This document shows, in pieces, positions 1 to 6,949 of a stretch of DNA of 43,652 nucleotides (position 1 is the stretch's first letter; each line of letters begins with the position of its first letter). The notes under the pieces are model-generated. The model did not search any database. It worked only from the letters and a program-made list of their open reading frames with translations, and had not been told where the DNA came from. The position numbers and the translations under genes are program-made. The DNA comes from Blastococcus mobilis (GTDB lineage Bacteria; Actinomycetota; Actinomycetes; Mycobacteriales; Geodermatophilaceae): positions 1 through 43,652 of the forward strand of contig NZ_FZNO01000033.1 of assembly GCF_900188025.1 (NCBI RefSeq). Reading direction: 5' to 3'.

Positions 1-102
1 GCCATCATCGCCACCGGCCTCGAGCAGTGCATCACCGCCGGCGAGGACGGCAACACCCTCGACCGCGCCCGACTCGAGAAGCTCTTCCTCTCCCTGGCCT
101 GA
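1..102 (+). CDS. C-terminal end of an unidentified protein (partial)
   Basis: An open frame enters from the left edge and ends at TGA 100-102, giving 33 residues that finish DRARLEKLFLSLA. The segment is helical in character but too short to name a family. It converges on the class II aldolase gene, whose corrected stop is at 120, leaving 17 bp between them. Frame and codon use fit a real high-GC gene. The function is unknown from what is visible. Confidence 0.6.
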   Translation, partial: AIIATGLEQCITAGEDGNTLDRARLEKLFLSLA

Positions 103-119
103 GTTCCCTCGTCCGAGGG

Positions 120-793
120 TCACGGCCGGGGTCGGACCCGCCCCATCGACTCACGTACTTTCCGCAGGGCATCGCCCGGGAAGTCCACTGCGCCACCGAT
201 GGCACTGGCCGCCAGCTCGGCCTCGCAGCTTCCTCCATCGCCACGACGAGACGAGCGGTCGAGAGCGGGTCTTCTCCGAAGCAGAGCAGCCCGTGATTGG
301 CCAGCAGAACTGCGCTGGTCGTCGGGGTCTCCGCGAGGAGAGCTGCGATGCCACGGACCGACACCTGGGATCCGCGCGGGCCCCAGGGTGCCACCGGCAC
401 CGGCTCAGCCTGCCCGAATCGCAGGAGCGGCTCGGCTCGGCACGGCAGCGGCTGGTGCGCAAGAGCGAACGCCGTGACGGCCGGTGAGTGTGTGTGGATG
501 ATGGCGGCCACGTCGGAGCGGGCCCGGTAGACAACGCTGTGCATGGCCACGATCTCAGCGTTCTCGGGCGCCAGATCGCCGTCCTCCACCGCACCTTCGA
601 CGGTCACCGTCGCCAACTGGTCAAAGCGCAGATCCCGGACGACACCCGTCGTGGTGAGCAAAAACCGCTGCGCGTCGATTCGCGCACTGAGGTTCCCGTG
701 GCCGGAATGGGACATCACCCCAGCGGTGAAGAGGGCGTTCGCCGCCCCGACCACACGACCGCGTAGCTCGTCGGCCTTCAACTGCCCCGACAT
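120..793 (-). pseudogene. class II aldolase/adducin family protein, frameshifted near its C-terminus
   Basis: The sequence matches the fuculose-phosphate aldolase/ribulose-5-phosphate epimerase fold: a phosphate loop HGNLSA (residues 32-37), catalytic Glu80, zinc ligands IHTHS (His100, His102) and a third ligand in ANHGLL. The start at 793 has AAGGAG six bases upstream; an ATG at 838 lacks this support. After MEEAA the frame becomes arginine-rich nonsense running to 32 and overlapping the neighbouring gene. Shifting by one base near 222-228 restores a normal ending, EAELAASAIGGAVDFPGDAL, and a stop at 120-122. The gene therefore has a one-base deletion or a sequencing error, and the active-site residues precede it. 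The substrate cannot be told; a sugar-phosphate aldolase or epimerase is likely. Confidence 0.75.
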
Positions 794-962
794 GGCGTCT
801 CCTTCGGTCGGTGCGACTGAGGAGGGCAAGCGCTGCAATCGTCGCCGGTCCCCGGGCAGCCGTGGCCGTCAGCGCGAGCCCGGATTCCCGTGGAGCCGGA
901 CACCTCCGTCAGCACTGGTCATCCACTGGTCATCCGGTGCGCGCACCGGCTCTCTCGGTCGG

Positions 963-2324
963 CTACTCGTCCTCCAGCCCCGCCTTCCCAGCGGCGTCGT
1001 AGGAGTCGTTGATCAGGACGATGGAGCGGCCGGGCCGGTCCAGCACCGAGGCGGCGATCGACGCCCGGTAGCCCGATCCGCAGTAGACCCACACCTCGCC
1101 CCGCGGCACCTCGTCGAGCCGGTCGGCGAGCTCGTGCAGCGGGATGTGCTGCGAGCCGCGCACGAAGCCGTTCGCCCGCTCGTCGTTGCGCCGGGCATCG
1201 AGGACCTGCACCGGCCCCCGCTCCATCGCCTCGGCCAGGCCGGAGAAGTCGCTGACCGGGTACGAGCGCAACGGCTGCCCGTCGGCGACGGACTCGATGT
1301 CCCCGATCGCAGCGCCGGCCAGCTCGTCGACGCCAATCCGCACCAGCTCGCGGCGGGCCTCGGCCACCTGCTCCTCGCTCTCGCCGATCAGGGTCAGCGG
1401 CGCTCCCCAGCGGTAGAGCCACCCGAGGTAGGTCACGAAGTTGGTGCCGAGCTCGAAGTTCATCGAGTCGGCCAGATGACCGGCGGCGAACGCGGTGCGC
1501 TCGCGCAGGTCGACCACCCACTCGCCGGCCTCGATCCGCCGGCGCAGCTCTCCCGGGTCGACCCGCTCCGGGAGGGAGAGGTCGACCGGCGCGGGCCCAC
1601 GCCGGTTGATCGGCGCCATGCGGGCGTAGTAGGCCGGGTAGACGTCCAGCCCCGCGAGGAGGGTGTCGACGTACTGCTGCTCGGCCTGCGTCAGCGCGGG
1701 GTTGACCCGCTGCTGCTCACCGATGGTCGACGACGTGCCGCTGGTCGGAGTGGCTGAGCAGAAGCTGCCGAAGCCGTGCGTCGGGAACACCTGCGCCTCG
1801 GCCGGCAGCTCGCGGGCCAGCCGCCGCACCGAGTGGTACTGCGCGTGGGTCAGCTCGTCGGTGGCCTCCGGGCTGACCAGGTCCGTACGGCCGGTGGCCC
1901 CGTAGAGCATCGATCCGCCGGTGAACACGGCCTGGACGGTGCCGTCGCTGCCGGCGAGGGCGTAGCTGACGTGGTGGTGGGTGTGGCCGGGAGTGTGCAC
2001 GACCCGCAAGCGCATCCGGCCCGCCTCGATCACGTCGCCGTCGGACACCGCGACGTGGTCGACCTCCACGCCGCTCCCGCTCGGGAGGACGTAGGCGGCG
2101 CCCGCCCGGCGCGCGAGCTCCGGACCGCCGGTCACGTAGTCGTTGTGCACGTGCGTCTCCAGGACATGGCTGATCCGCACGCCGCGTCCGGCGACCAGGT
2201 CCACCACCCGGTCGATGTCGCGCTGCGGATCGACCACGACGGCGACCTCGCCATCGTCGACGAGGTAGCTCCGGTCACCCAGGCTGGAGGTCTCGATCGT
2301 CTGCACGTCGAACATGCACGTCAT
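963..2324 (-). CDS. metallo-beta-lactamase fold / double rhodanese protein (persulfide dioxygenase-sulfurtransferase like)
   Basis: The 453-residue protein begins with a metallo-beta-lactamase domain carrying THVHNDYVTGG (His58, His60, Asp62) and the second metal motif HTPGHTHHH near residue 111. This is the ETHE1/CstB type. A rhodanese-like domain without cysteine (VVDLRERTAFAAGHL) follows, then a C-terminal rhodanese with an active loop CGSGYR. Family knowledge suggests oxidation of glutathione or low-molecular-weight persulfide to sulfite plus sulfur transfer between thiols, in the cytosol. An alternative start is ATG 2315. A palindrome overlapping the likely promoter at 2332-2345 points to control by a CsoR/CstR-type repressor. 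The next gene upstream is DUF302. Confidence 0.9.
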   Translation of the reverse strand: MTCMFDVQTIETSSLGDRSYLVDDGEVAVVVDPQRDIDRVVDLVAGRGVRISHVLETHVHNDYVTGGPELARRAGAAYVLPSGSGVEVDHVAVSDGDVIEAGRMRLRVVHTPGHTHHHVSYALAGSDGTVQAVFTGGSMLYGATGRTDLVSPEATDELTHAQYHSVRRLARELPAEAQVFPTHGFGSFCSATPTSGTSSTIGEQQRVNPALTQAEQQYVDTLLAGLDVYPAYYARMAPINRRGPAPVDLSLPERVDPGELRRRIEAGEWVVDLRERTAFAAGHLADSMNFELGTNFVTYLGWLYRWGAPLTLIGESEEQVAEARRELVRIGVDELAGAAIGDIESVADGQPLRSYPVSDFSGLAEAMERGPVQVLDARRNDERANGFVRGSQHIPLHELADRLDEVPRGEVWVYCGSGYRASIAASVLDRPGRSIVLINDSYDAAGKAGLEDE

Positions 2325-2331
2325 CGTTCCC

Positions 2332-2345
2332 TACCCCGTAGGGTA
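2332..2345 (-). promoter_or_regulatory. candidate CsoR/CstR-family operator
   Basis: TACCC-N4-GGGTA is a perfect inverted repeat lying 7 bases before the ATG of the metallo-beta-lactamase/rhodanese gene. On the coding strand TACCCT within it could be the -10 hexamer (TAnnnT), so a bound protein would block transcription. G/C-tract palindromes flanked by TA are typical of CsoR, CstR and related copper or persulfide sensors. No gene for such a sensor is seen in the window, so the regulator would act from elsewhere. Confidence 0.5.
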
Positions 2346-2367
2346 CAAACCACGAGCGCCCGGCGGC

Positions 2368-2757
2368 TCAGCGCCGGGGCGCGGCCAGCGCCGCGTCCAG
2401 ACGGCGACCGGCCTCGTCGGCCATCGGCTGCAACTCCGGCCGCCCGGTCATCGAGACCATGGTCTGCGGGTGCATGACCTGCACCGTCGAGCCGTCGCCG
2501 GTCTGGCTCACCACGACGTTGCACGGCAGCAGGACGCCGACGCCGCGCTCGATCTCCAGCGCCTGCTGTGCCAGGTCGGGAGCGCAGGCGCCCAGGATCA
2601 GGTAGGGCTCCATCTCCACTCCCCGCTTCTGGCGCAGAGTGGCCTTCACGTCGATCTCGGTCAGGACGCCGAAGCCCTGCTCGGCCAGCGCCTCTCTCGT
2701 GCGCGTCACCGCCTCCGCGAACGGTAGAGCGAGGTCGAGGGTGCGTCGGTACTCCAT
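2368..2757 (-). CDS. DUF302 domain protein
   Basis: The 129-residue product starts MEYRRTLDLALPFAEAV and contains the DUF302 core with LPCNVVV (residues 79-85) and the ending PELQPMADEAGRRLDAALA. The start at 2757 follows AAGGAG by six bases, so the longer upstream reading is not used. DUF302 proteins are small cytosolic or periplasmic proteins of unknown function that recur beside rhodaneses, sulfur oxidation genes and metal resistance genes. Here the gene lies 43 bp upstream of the metallo-beta-lactamase/rhodanese gene on the same strand, but the operator between them suggests the second gene also has its own promoter. Confidence 0.85.
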   Translation of the reverse strand: MEYRRTLDLALPFAEAVTRTREALAEQGFGVLTEIDVKATLRQKRGVEMEPYLILGACAPDLAQQALEIERGVGVLLPCNVVVSQTGDGSTVQVMHPQTMVSMTGRPELQPMADEAGRRLDAALAAPRR

Positions 2758-2929
2758 GCACGACTCCTTCCGGTCCTTCCGGGACGCCGCCCGACGACGC
2801 TGCGCGGTCCACCGGCCCGGGCCGCCGGTCGGTGCGACGAGGTCTTGCCGTCGGTACCCCCACCGCCGTCCTCGTACCCCGCGGATCCACGTGCCGACGA
2901 GGCACCACGGTCGCCCCTCACCTGCGACG

Positions 2930-2956
2930 TTGCCTCCTCGCTGCTCTCTGCATAAT
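2930..2956 (+). promoter_or_regulatory. possible leaderless promoter for a small ORF
   Basis: TTGCCT (2930-2935), 15 bases, then CATAAT (2951-2956) resembles a sigma-70 promoter with a short spacer. The ATG at 2965 lies eight bases after the -10 box, which is where transcription would begin, so the transcript could be leaderless. GCATAA and TTATGC (2950-2955 and 2976-2981) form an inverted repeat around the start and could be an operator. Confidence 0.35.
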
Positions 2957-2964
2957 CTCGATCC

Positions 2965-3075
2965 ATGTACTGGGGTTATGCGAGGAGCCGGCCCGCGTTC
3001 TGCGTGTGCCTGCTCGCGGTGACCCCGCTCATGGTCGACGACCGGCTGTGTCCGGCCGGCACGCCCTCCCGCTGA
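2965..3075 (+). CDS. possible 36-residue small hydrophobic peptide
   Basis: The frame begins MYWGYARSRPAFCVCLLAV and ends at TGA 3073-3075. It has a short hydrophobic stretch, three cysteines (two as CVC) and no Shine-Dalgarno sequence. A -10-like CATAAT sits eight bases before the ATG, so translation would be from a leaderless transcript. Cysteine-containing leaderless small ORFs act as attenuators of sulfur genes in mycobacteria, but no sulfur gene follows on this strand. It may be a free-standing small membrane peptide or a chance frame. Confidence 0.3.
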   Translation: MYWGYARSRPAFCVCLLAVTPLMVDDRLCPAGTPSR

Positions 3076-3125
3076 GCGACCCTCAGCGGCCCCCGCGTCC
3101 GCCCGCACGCCTGTCGAAGGACCCG

Positions 3126-3305
3126 TTGACCGAGATCACCGCTCCCGTTCCCACTCAGCCGTTCGGCCTCGGTCCCGCGGCCGACGTGGCCGCACCGCCC
3201 GCCGCCCCGGTCGAGAGCAGCTCCGCCTCAGCCCGCCGCCGTCTCCGGTGGCGGCGCCTGACCTCTGCCGTCGCGGACGCACACCGGGCGGCCGTTCCCT
3301 TCTGA
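3126..3305 (+). CDS. possible small hypothetical protein, TTG start
   Basis: A TTG codon preceded by GAAGGA opens a 59-residue frame: a Pro/Ala-rich N-terminus, then a basic segment ARRRLRWRRLTSAV, ending at TGA 3303-3305. It lies 50 bp after the 36-residue frame on the same strand and could share its transcript. No family is recognised. The low-complexity composition and rare start leave it uncertain, but no other gene explains this stretch between the DUF302 and CtaG genes. Confidence 0.3.
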   Translation: MTEITAPVPTQPFGLGPAADVAAPPAAPVESSSASARRRLRWRRLTSAVADAHRAAVPF

Positions 3306-3344
3306 TGGCGAAAGCAGCCCTTTCACGGCATGGGGCGCGCGCAC

Positions 3345-4199
3345 TCACCCGCCGGCGGGCACGCCGCTGAGCGCCGCACCCGGTTGCCGCGCGAGCGCGC
3401 GCCCCGTGCGGCGGTACCAGGTGGCGAACACCGCGACGAGAAGCAGCAGGTCCGCGACGTGGCCGCCGTAGTACATCAACTGCGCCGCGGCCTCGACCTC
3501 GGCGGCGGCGTGGCCACTGCCCGCCGGCAGGCTCGCGGCGCGGGAGTACAGCAGCTTGGCCAAGAAGGCGTGGGCGCCACCGGCTGCGACCAGGACCGCC
3601 AGCCGTACGCCCATCCCTGGACGGCGCGGAGCGGGATCAGGGCCGGCCACCGCCCAGGCGAACAGGTAGCCGGCCAGCAGGAAGTGCAGGTGCAGCAGGT
3701 GGTGCACGACCTCCGAGCGGATGCTGAGGGCGTACAGCGGCGTGAGGTAGAGCAGGTAGAGGCCACCGATGCTGAGCACAGCGGCGGTGGCCACGTGCGA
3801 CAGCGCGTGCAGTGGCCGGGACCGCAGGACCGCCGCGACCGGCCGACGCGCGGCGACCGGGAGCCCGGCCAGCAGCAGGGACAGCGGTGCACCGAGCACG
3901 AGCGCGATCGGGGCGAACATGCCCAGCAGCAGGTGCTGCGCCATGTGGCCGCTGGCCGTGTCCGCGTCGACCGCCGGGGTCAGCGCCGCGCCGACCAGGA
4001 CGGCCCCCAGCAGGAAGCTTGCCGTCCGACGGCTGCTCCACCCGCGGCCGTTGCCGTGCAGCCGGGCGAGGCCGACGAGGTATCCGGCAACCAGCAGGGC
4101 CGTGACCAGCACCGACGGCAGCCACATCGCGGCCGAGGCGCCGGCATCGTGGGAGCCGCCGTGGGCCAGGGGTACGAGGGCGACGCCCATGACGCTCAA
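3345..4199 (-). CDS. cytochrome c oxidase assembly protein, caa3-type CtaG family
   Basis: The 284-residue integral membrane protein has about seven hydrophobic segments and histidine-rich turns typical of the caa3-type CtaG family: GHMAQHLLLGMFAP, then EVVHHLLHLHFLLAGYLFAW and a later YYGGHVADLLLL. Family members assist insertion of copper into haem-copper oxidase. It starts four bases after the stop of the DUF2243 gene, so the two are almost certainly co-transcribed and translationally coupled. Actinobacteria have several paralogues; being outside an oxidase operon suggests an accessory or copper-handling role here. Confidence 0.85.
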   Translation of the reverse strand: MSVMGVALVPLAHGGSHDAGASAAMWLPSVLVTALLVAGYLVGLARLHGNGRGWSSRRTASFLLGAVLVGAALTPAVDADTASGHMAQHLLLGMFAPIALVLGAPLSLLLAGLPVAARRPVAAVLRSRPLHALSHVATAAVLSIGGLYLLYLTPLYALSIRSEVVHHLLHLHFLLAGYLFAWAVAGPDPAPRRPGMGVRLAVLVAAGGAHAFLAKLLYSRAASLPAGSGHAAAEVEAAAQLMYYGGHVADLLLLVAVFATWYRRTGRALARQPGAALSGVPAGG

Positions 4200-4203
4200 C
4201 GTC

Positions 4204-4686
4204 TCAACGTCTGGCAGCCGGCGTGCGCCCCTCGTCCCGGGAGCGCCAGATCATGAAGGCGCCCACCAGCAGCAGCACCACCGCGGCACCGTTCCAGGCC
4301 AGGTCGTAGGGCAGCAGGTCGACGCCGTAGCGGATCTGGTGCAGGCGCAGGATCTTGTGGTCGACGATCCCGTCGAACAGGTGGAAGGCGCCGAGGCCGA
4401 GCACGAAGCCGGCCCACGCGGACCGCGGTGCCAGGGTTCCGCGGCGGCGGAGGTCCGCGAACCAGAAGAACCCGGCGACCAACAGCACCAGGTAGGCCGT
4501 CTGGAACAACCCGTCCGACAGCAGGCTGATGTCAGGGGTCGACCGGTCGTAGAAGTGGTGCCAGCGCAGCAACTGGTGGAAGACGATCTCGTCGATCGCG
4601 GCCATGATCGCGACGCCGAGCATGATGCCGGTGAGCACCGACCGGCGGCGGTCGACGGTGACCGACAGGTGCTGGGTCGGGGTCAT
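4204..4686 (-). CDS. DUF2243 membrane protein
   Basis: The 160-residue product has four predicted membrane segments and the family signatures DEIVFHQLLRWHHFYD, GLGAFHLFDGIVDHKILRLH and a C-terminal hydrophobic helix. The histidines in these segments could bind metal or haem, although the family function is unknown. ATG 4686 is chosen because GGGAGG lies six bases upstream; a longer frame from 4824 lacks such a site. It precedes the CtaG-like gene by four bases. The pairing suggests a joint role in oxidase assembly or copper or redox homeostasis. Confidence 0.85.
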   Translation of the reverse strand: MTPTQHLSVTVDRRRSVLTGIMLGVAIMAAIDEIVFHQLLRWHHFYDRSTPDISLLSDGLFQTAYLVLLVAGFFWFADLRRRGTLAPRSAWAGFVLGLGAFHLFDGIVDHKILRLHQIRYGVDLLPYDLAWNGAAVVLLLVGAFMIWRSRDEGRTPAARR

Positions 4687-4936
4687 GCGCTGCCTCCCGC
4701 GTGATGAAACGCCGACGGGCCCGCGAAGCTGCAGGTACGGCGGAACCGAGTTTTCGGCGACCAGACCCGTCGCGGCCGACCAGATGGCCACGTGATTCCT
4801 TCCCAGGAACTGCCCCGCGGGCATAGCCCCTCATCGGCGGACCTACACCAGGCCGATGACCGGGCCCGTCCACGTCCGCGTCGCCGATATCCGTGCTGGT
4901 GCGGGCGGCACTCGCACGGCGCCTACGGCCCCGGAT

Positions 4937-5515
4937 TCAGGGGCGCTGCGCGAACAGGAGCGTGTCGACAGCGGTGCCGGAGTCGGTCGACCGGTCGATC
5001 CGATCGAGGCGTGAGATGCGCCAGCCGGGGACCGCCCCACCGAGCAGCTCCGGGTCGTAGAGCAGGTCAGGGTCCTGCGGGCCGCCGGTCCTGCGGGTGA
5101 TGTTCTCCCGGTCGTGGCCGAGGACCAGCAGGTGCCCGCCCGGGCGAACGGCGGCGGCGGAACGCGCCAGCACGTCGACCAGTCGGGCGCGCGGCAGGTG
5201 CAGGTAGAGCACCAGTACCAGGTCGAACTGCCCGTTGCCCAGGTCGGCGGTGATCACGTCGGCGACGCGCCACGTGACCTGCGCTCCCGGCGGCGCGTTC
5301 TCCTGCCCCCGGCGGAGGCCGACGGCCGAGAAGTCGATCGCCTCGACCTCCCACCCTCCGGCGGCCAGCCACAGCGCCATGCGTCCTTCACCGGTCGCGA
5401 CGTCCAGGGCCCGGCCGGGTGGCAGCGATCCAATCAGCTCTGCAGCAGTGCGGTTCGGCTCCACCGACCACTGCCGTGCCTCGGCGTAGCGGCGGTCCCA
5501 CTCAGCGGCGTCCAC
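4937..5515 (-). CDS. class I SAM-dependent methyltransferase
   Basis: The 192-residue protein begins VDAAEWDRRYAEARQWSVEP, typical of the TehB/thiopurine-like methyltransferase group. Motif I is ALDVATGEGRMALWLA, followed by an acidic strand end (VEAIDFS) and FDLVLVLYLHLP. GTG 5515 is preferred because GGGAGGA lies seven to eight bases upstream; the frame extends to 5587 without better support. It is the last gene of the dsbA-ccdA-CPVC run, 31 bp after the CPVC gene. The substrate is unknown; detoxification of a chalcogen or other small molecule is possible from context only. Confidence 0.85.
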   Translation of the reverse strand: MDAAEWDRRYAEARQWSVEPNRTAAELIGSLPPGRALDVATGEGRMALWLAAGGWEVEAIDFSAVGLRRGQENAPPGAQVTWRVADVITADLGNGQFDLVLVLYLHLPRARLVDVLARSAAAVRPGGHLLVLGHDRENITRRTGGPQDPDLLYDPELLGGAVPGWRISRLDRIDRSTDSGTAVDTLLFAQRP

Positions 5516-5546
5516 GTCGTCTCCTCCCGATCGGTTCCGGTCCGGG

Positions 5547-6047
5547 TCAGCGGGCCTGCCGCGCGGTCGGCGAAGCGGGCACAGCACACGCCCACTCCCC
5601 CCGCAGTCTGCGGGTCAGCGCCCACGCCAGCAGGAGCAGCGCGAGAACGGAGAGCACCGGCTGGACCGGCTCGAAGTACGTCATCGCACCGCTGGCGCCC
5701 AGGGCCAGCAGGACCAGCTTGTTGCAGACCGGACAACCCACGGCGAAGAAGGTCAGGAGTCCGCCGGCACCGCCCCACAAGCGCGACCGGCGCTCGTCCT
5801 CGTCCGGAGCCGGGCCCGGCGAACCTGGTTCCCGCGCGTAGGTGGCCACGAGCAACCCGGCGAGCACCGCGCTCGCCAGCAGAGCCGGCCAGGACCACCA
5901 CGTGGGCGGCACTTCCCGGCTGAAGACCGGCGTGTCGATGAGGTCGGTCGGGACGGCGACCACCACCACGCCGACCGCGGTCATCGCGAGCGCCGTGAGC
6001 CAGCGCCGGCGGCCCCAAGCCCGGAGCGCCAGGTACATCGAGGTCAT
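5547..6047 (-). CDS. small membrane protein with intramembrane CPVCNK motif
   Basis: The 166-residue product has four hydrophobic segments (about 18-35, 50-69, 93-116 and 126-145). The third carries GCPVCNKLV with Cys105 and Cys108, a dithiol at the membrane. No named family is certain. It overlaps the ccdA-like gene by 4 bp (ATG 6047, ccdA stop 6044) and is followed by the methyltransferase. Its place between a CcdA-like electron carrier and a DsbA-like thioredoxin suggests that it passes electrons or disulfides in the same relay. Similar CPxCNK proteins are usually annotated as hypothetical. Confidence 0.75.
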   Translation of the reverse strand: MTSMYLALRAWGRRRWLTALAMTAVGVVVVAVPTDLIDTPVFSREVPPTWWSWPALLASAVLAGLLVATYAREPGSPGPAPDEDERRSRLWGGAGGLLTFFAVGCPVCNKLVLLALGASGAMTYFEPVQPVLSVLALLLLAWALTRRLRGEWACAVPASPTARQAR

Positions 6048-6949
6048 CGGGACTCCTGTCGGTCGAGCACATCGAGCCTGTCGTCGTCAGTGCAGGCATC
6101 AGTGGTCCCGTTCCGGATCCGGTGCAGGCGGAGCGCGATGACGCCGAGGAGGAGCGCCGCGGCGGCCGCCAGCAACCAGACGTCGAGATCGCGCGCGGAC
6201 AGCTCGGTGATCCAGCGCTGCGCCTCGAACTCGAGGTCCGTGGTATCCCCGAACCCGAGGACGCCGGTGATGCCGGCGGTGCCGTCGAAGCGGAGGAACA
6301 GCCAGCCGATGGCGACGAACAGCGCGCCGGAGATCAGCTGGCTCGTGTGCAGCTGCCGGCCGCCGATGCGCAGCGGGCGGCCGCGCAGCCACCGGCGCCG
6401 TCCGAGGTCGAACCGGTCCCACAGCAGCGCGAGCACGAACATCGGCGCCGCCATCCCGAGGGCGTAGACGGCCAGCAGCAGCCCTCCGCCGACCACGCCG
6501 CCGTCGGTCGCGGCGAGGGTGAGGACGGCGCCGAGGATGGGCCCGGAGCAGAATCCGGCGAGGCCGTAGACCGCGCCCAGCGCAAAGGTCCCCGCCCACC
6601 CACGGGCCCGGCCCGGGGTGGCGACCCGGGCGCGGAGCCGGTCAGCTCCCGGCAGGCTGAAGCCGCCACCGAGGAGCTGCACCATCCCGAGAGCGATGAT
6701 CGTCCAGCCGGCGACGGCGATCAGCACCTCCCGGTGCCCGTAGAAGAGCGTCGAGACAAGCGCCGACCCCACCCCGAGGGGCACCAGGGTCAGGCAGAGA
6801 CCCAGCCAGAAGACGACGGTCCGGGCGAGCAGCTCACGCGGATGCGCGAAGGCGTAGGCGAAGAAGGACGGCAGCAGGAGCGCGCTGCAGGGGCTGATGA
6901 GCGTCAGCGAGCCGCCGAGGAACGCGGCCGCGAGTCCGAGCTCACCCAT
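6044..6949 (-). CDS. CcdA/DsbD-type cytochrome c biogenesis transmembrane protein
   Basis: The 301-residue integral membrane protein has the family's two active cysteines: ISPCSALLLPS (Cys21) in the first segment and GLAGFCSGPILG (Cys134) in the fourth. CcdA proteins carry reducing equivalents from cytosolic thioredoxin across the membrane to extracytoplasmic thiol proteins. A C-terminal extra segment (residues about 215-285) ends in a membrane helix and an arginine-rich tail. It overlaps the upstream dsbA-like gene by 8 bp and the CPVC gene by 4 bp, so the three are coupled. The natural partner is the DsbA-like protein upstream. Confidence 0.9.
   Translation of the reverse strand: MGELGLAAAFLGGSLTLISPCSALLLPSFFAYAFAHPRELLARTVVFWLGLCLTLVPLGVGSALVSTLFYGHREVLIAVAGWTIIALGMVQLLGGGFSLPGADRLRARVATPGRARGWAGTFALGAVYGLAGFCSGPILGAVLTLAATDGGVVGGGLLLAVYALGMAAPMFVLALLWDRFDLGRRRWLRGRPLRIGGRQLHTSQLISGALFVAIGWLFLRFDGTAGITGVLGFGDTTDLEFEAQRWITELSARDLDVWLLAAAAALLLGVIALRLHRIRNGTTDACTDDDRLDVLDRQESR

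Noticed and set aside
103-116. GTTCCCTCGTCCGA shared with the minus strand at 14544-14557
   Set aside because: A 14-base match in GC-rich DNA may be chance. It has no common context beyond lying after stop codons, so it is not called a repeat.
543-1757. 404-codon plus-strand frame opposite the MBL-rhodanese gene
   Set aside because: It is antisense to clear coding sequence and has no recognisable domain; a GC-rich shadow.
4687-4936. Possible gene between DUF2243 and the methyltransferase
   Set aside because: The 250 bp contain only short frames of unlikely composition and no ribosome binding site; no feature is supported there.
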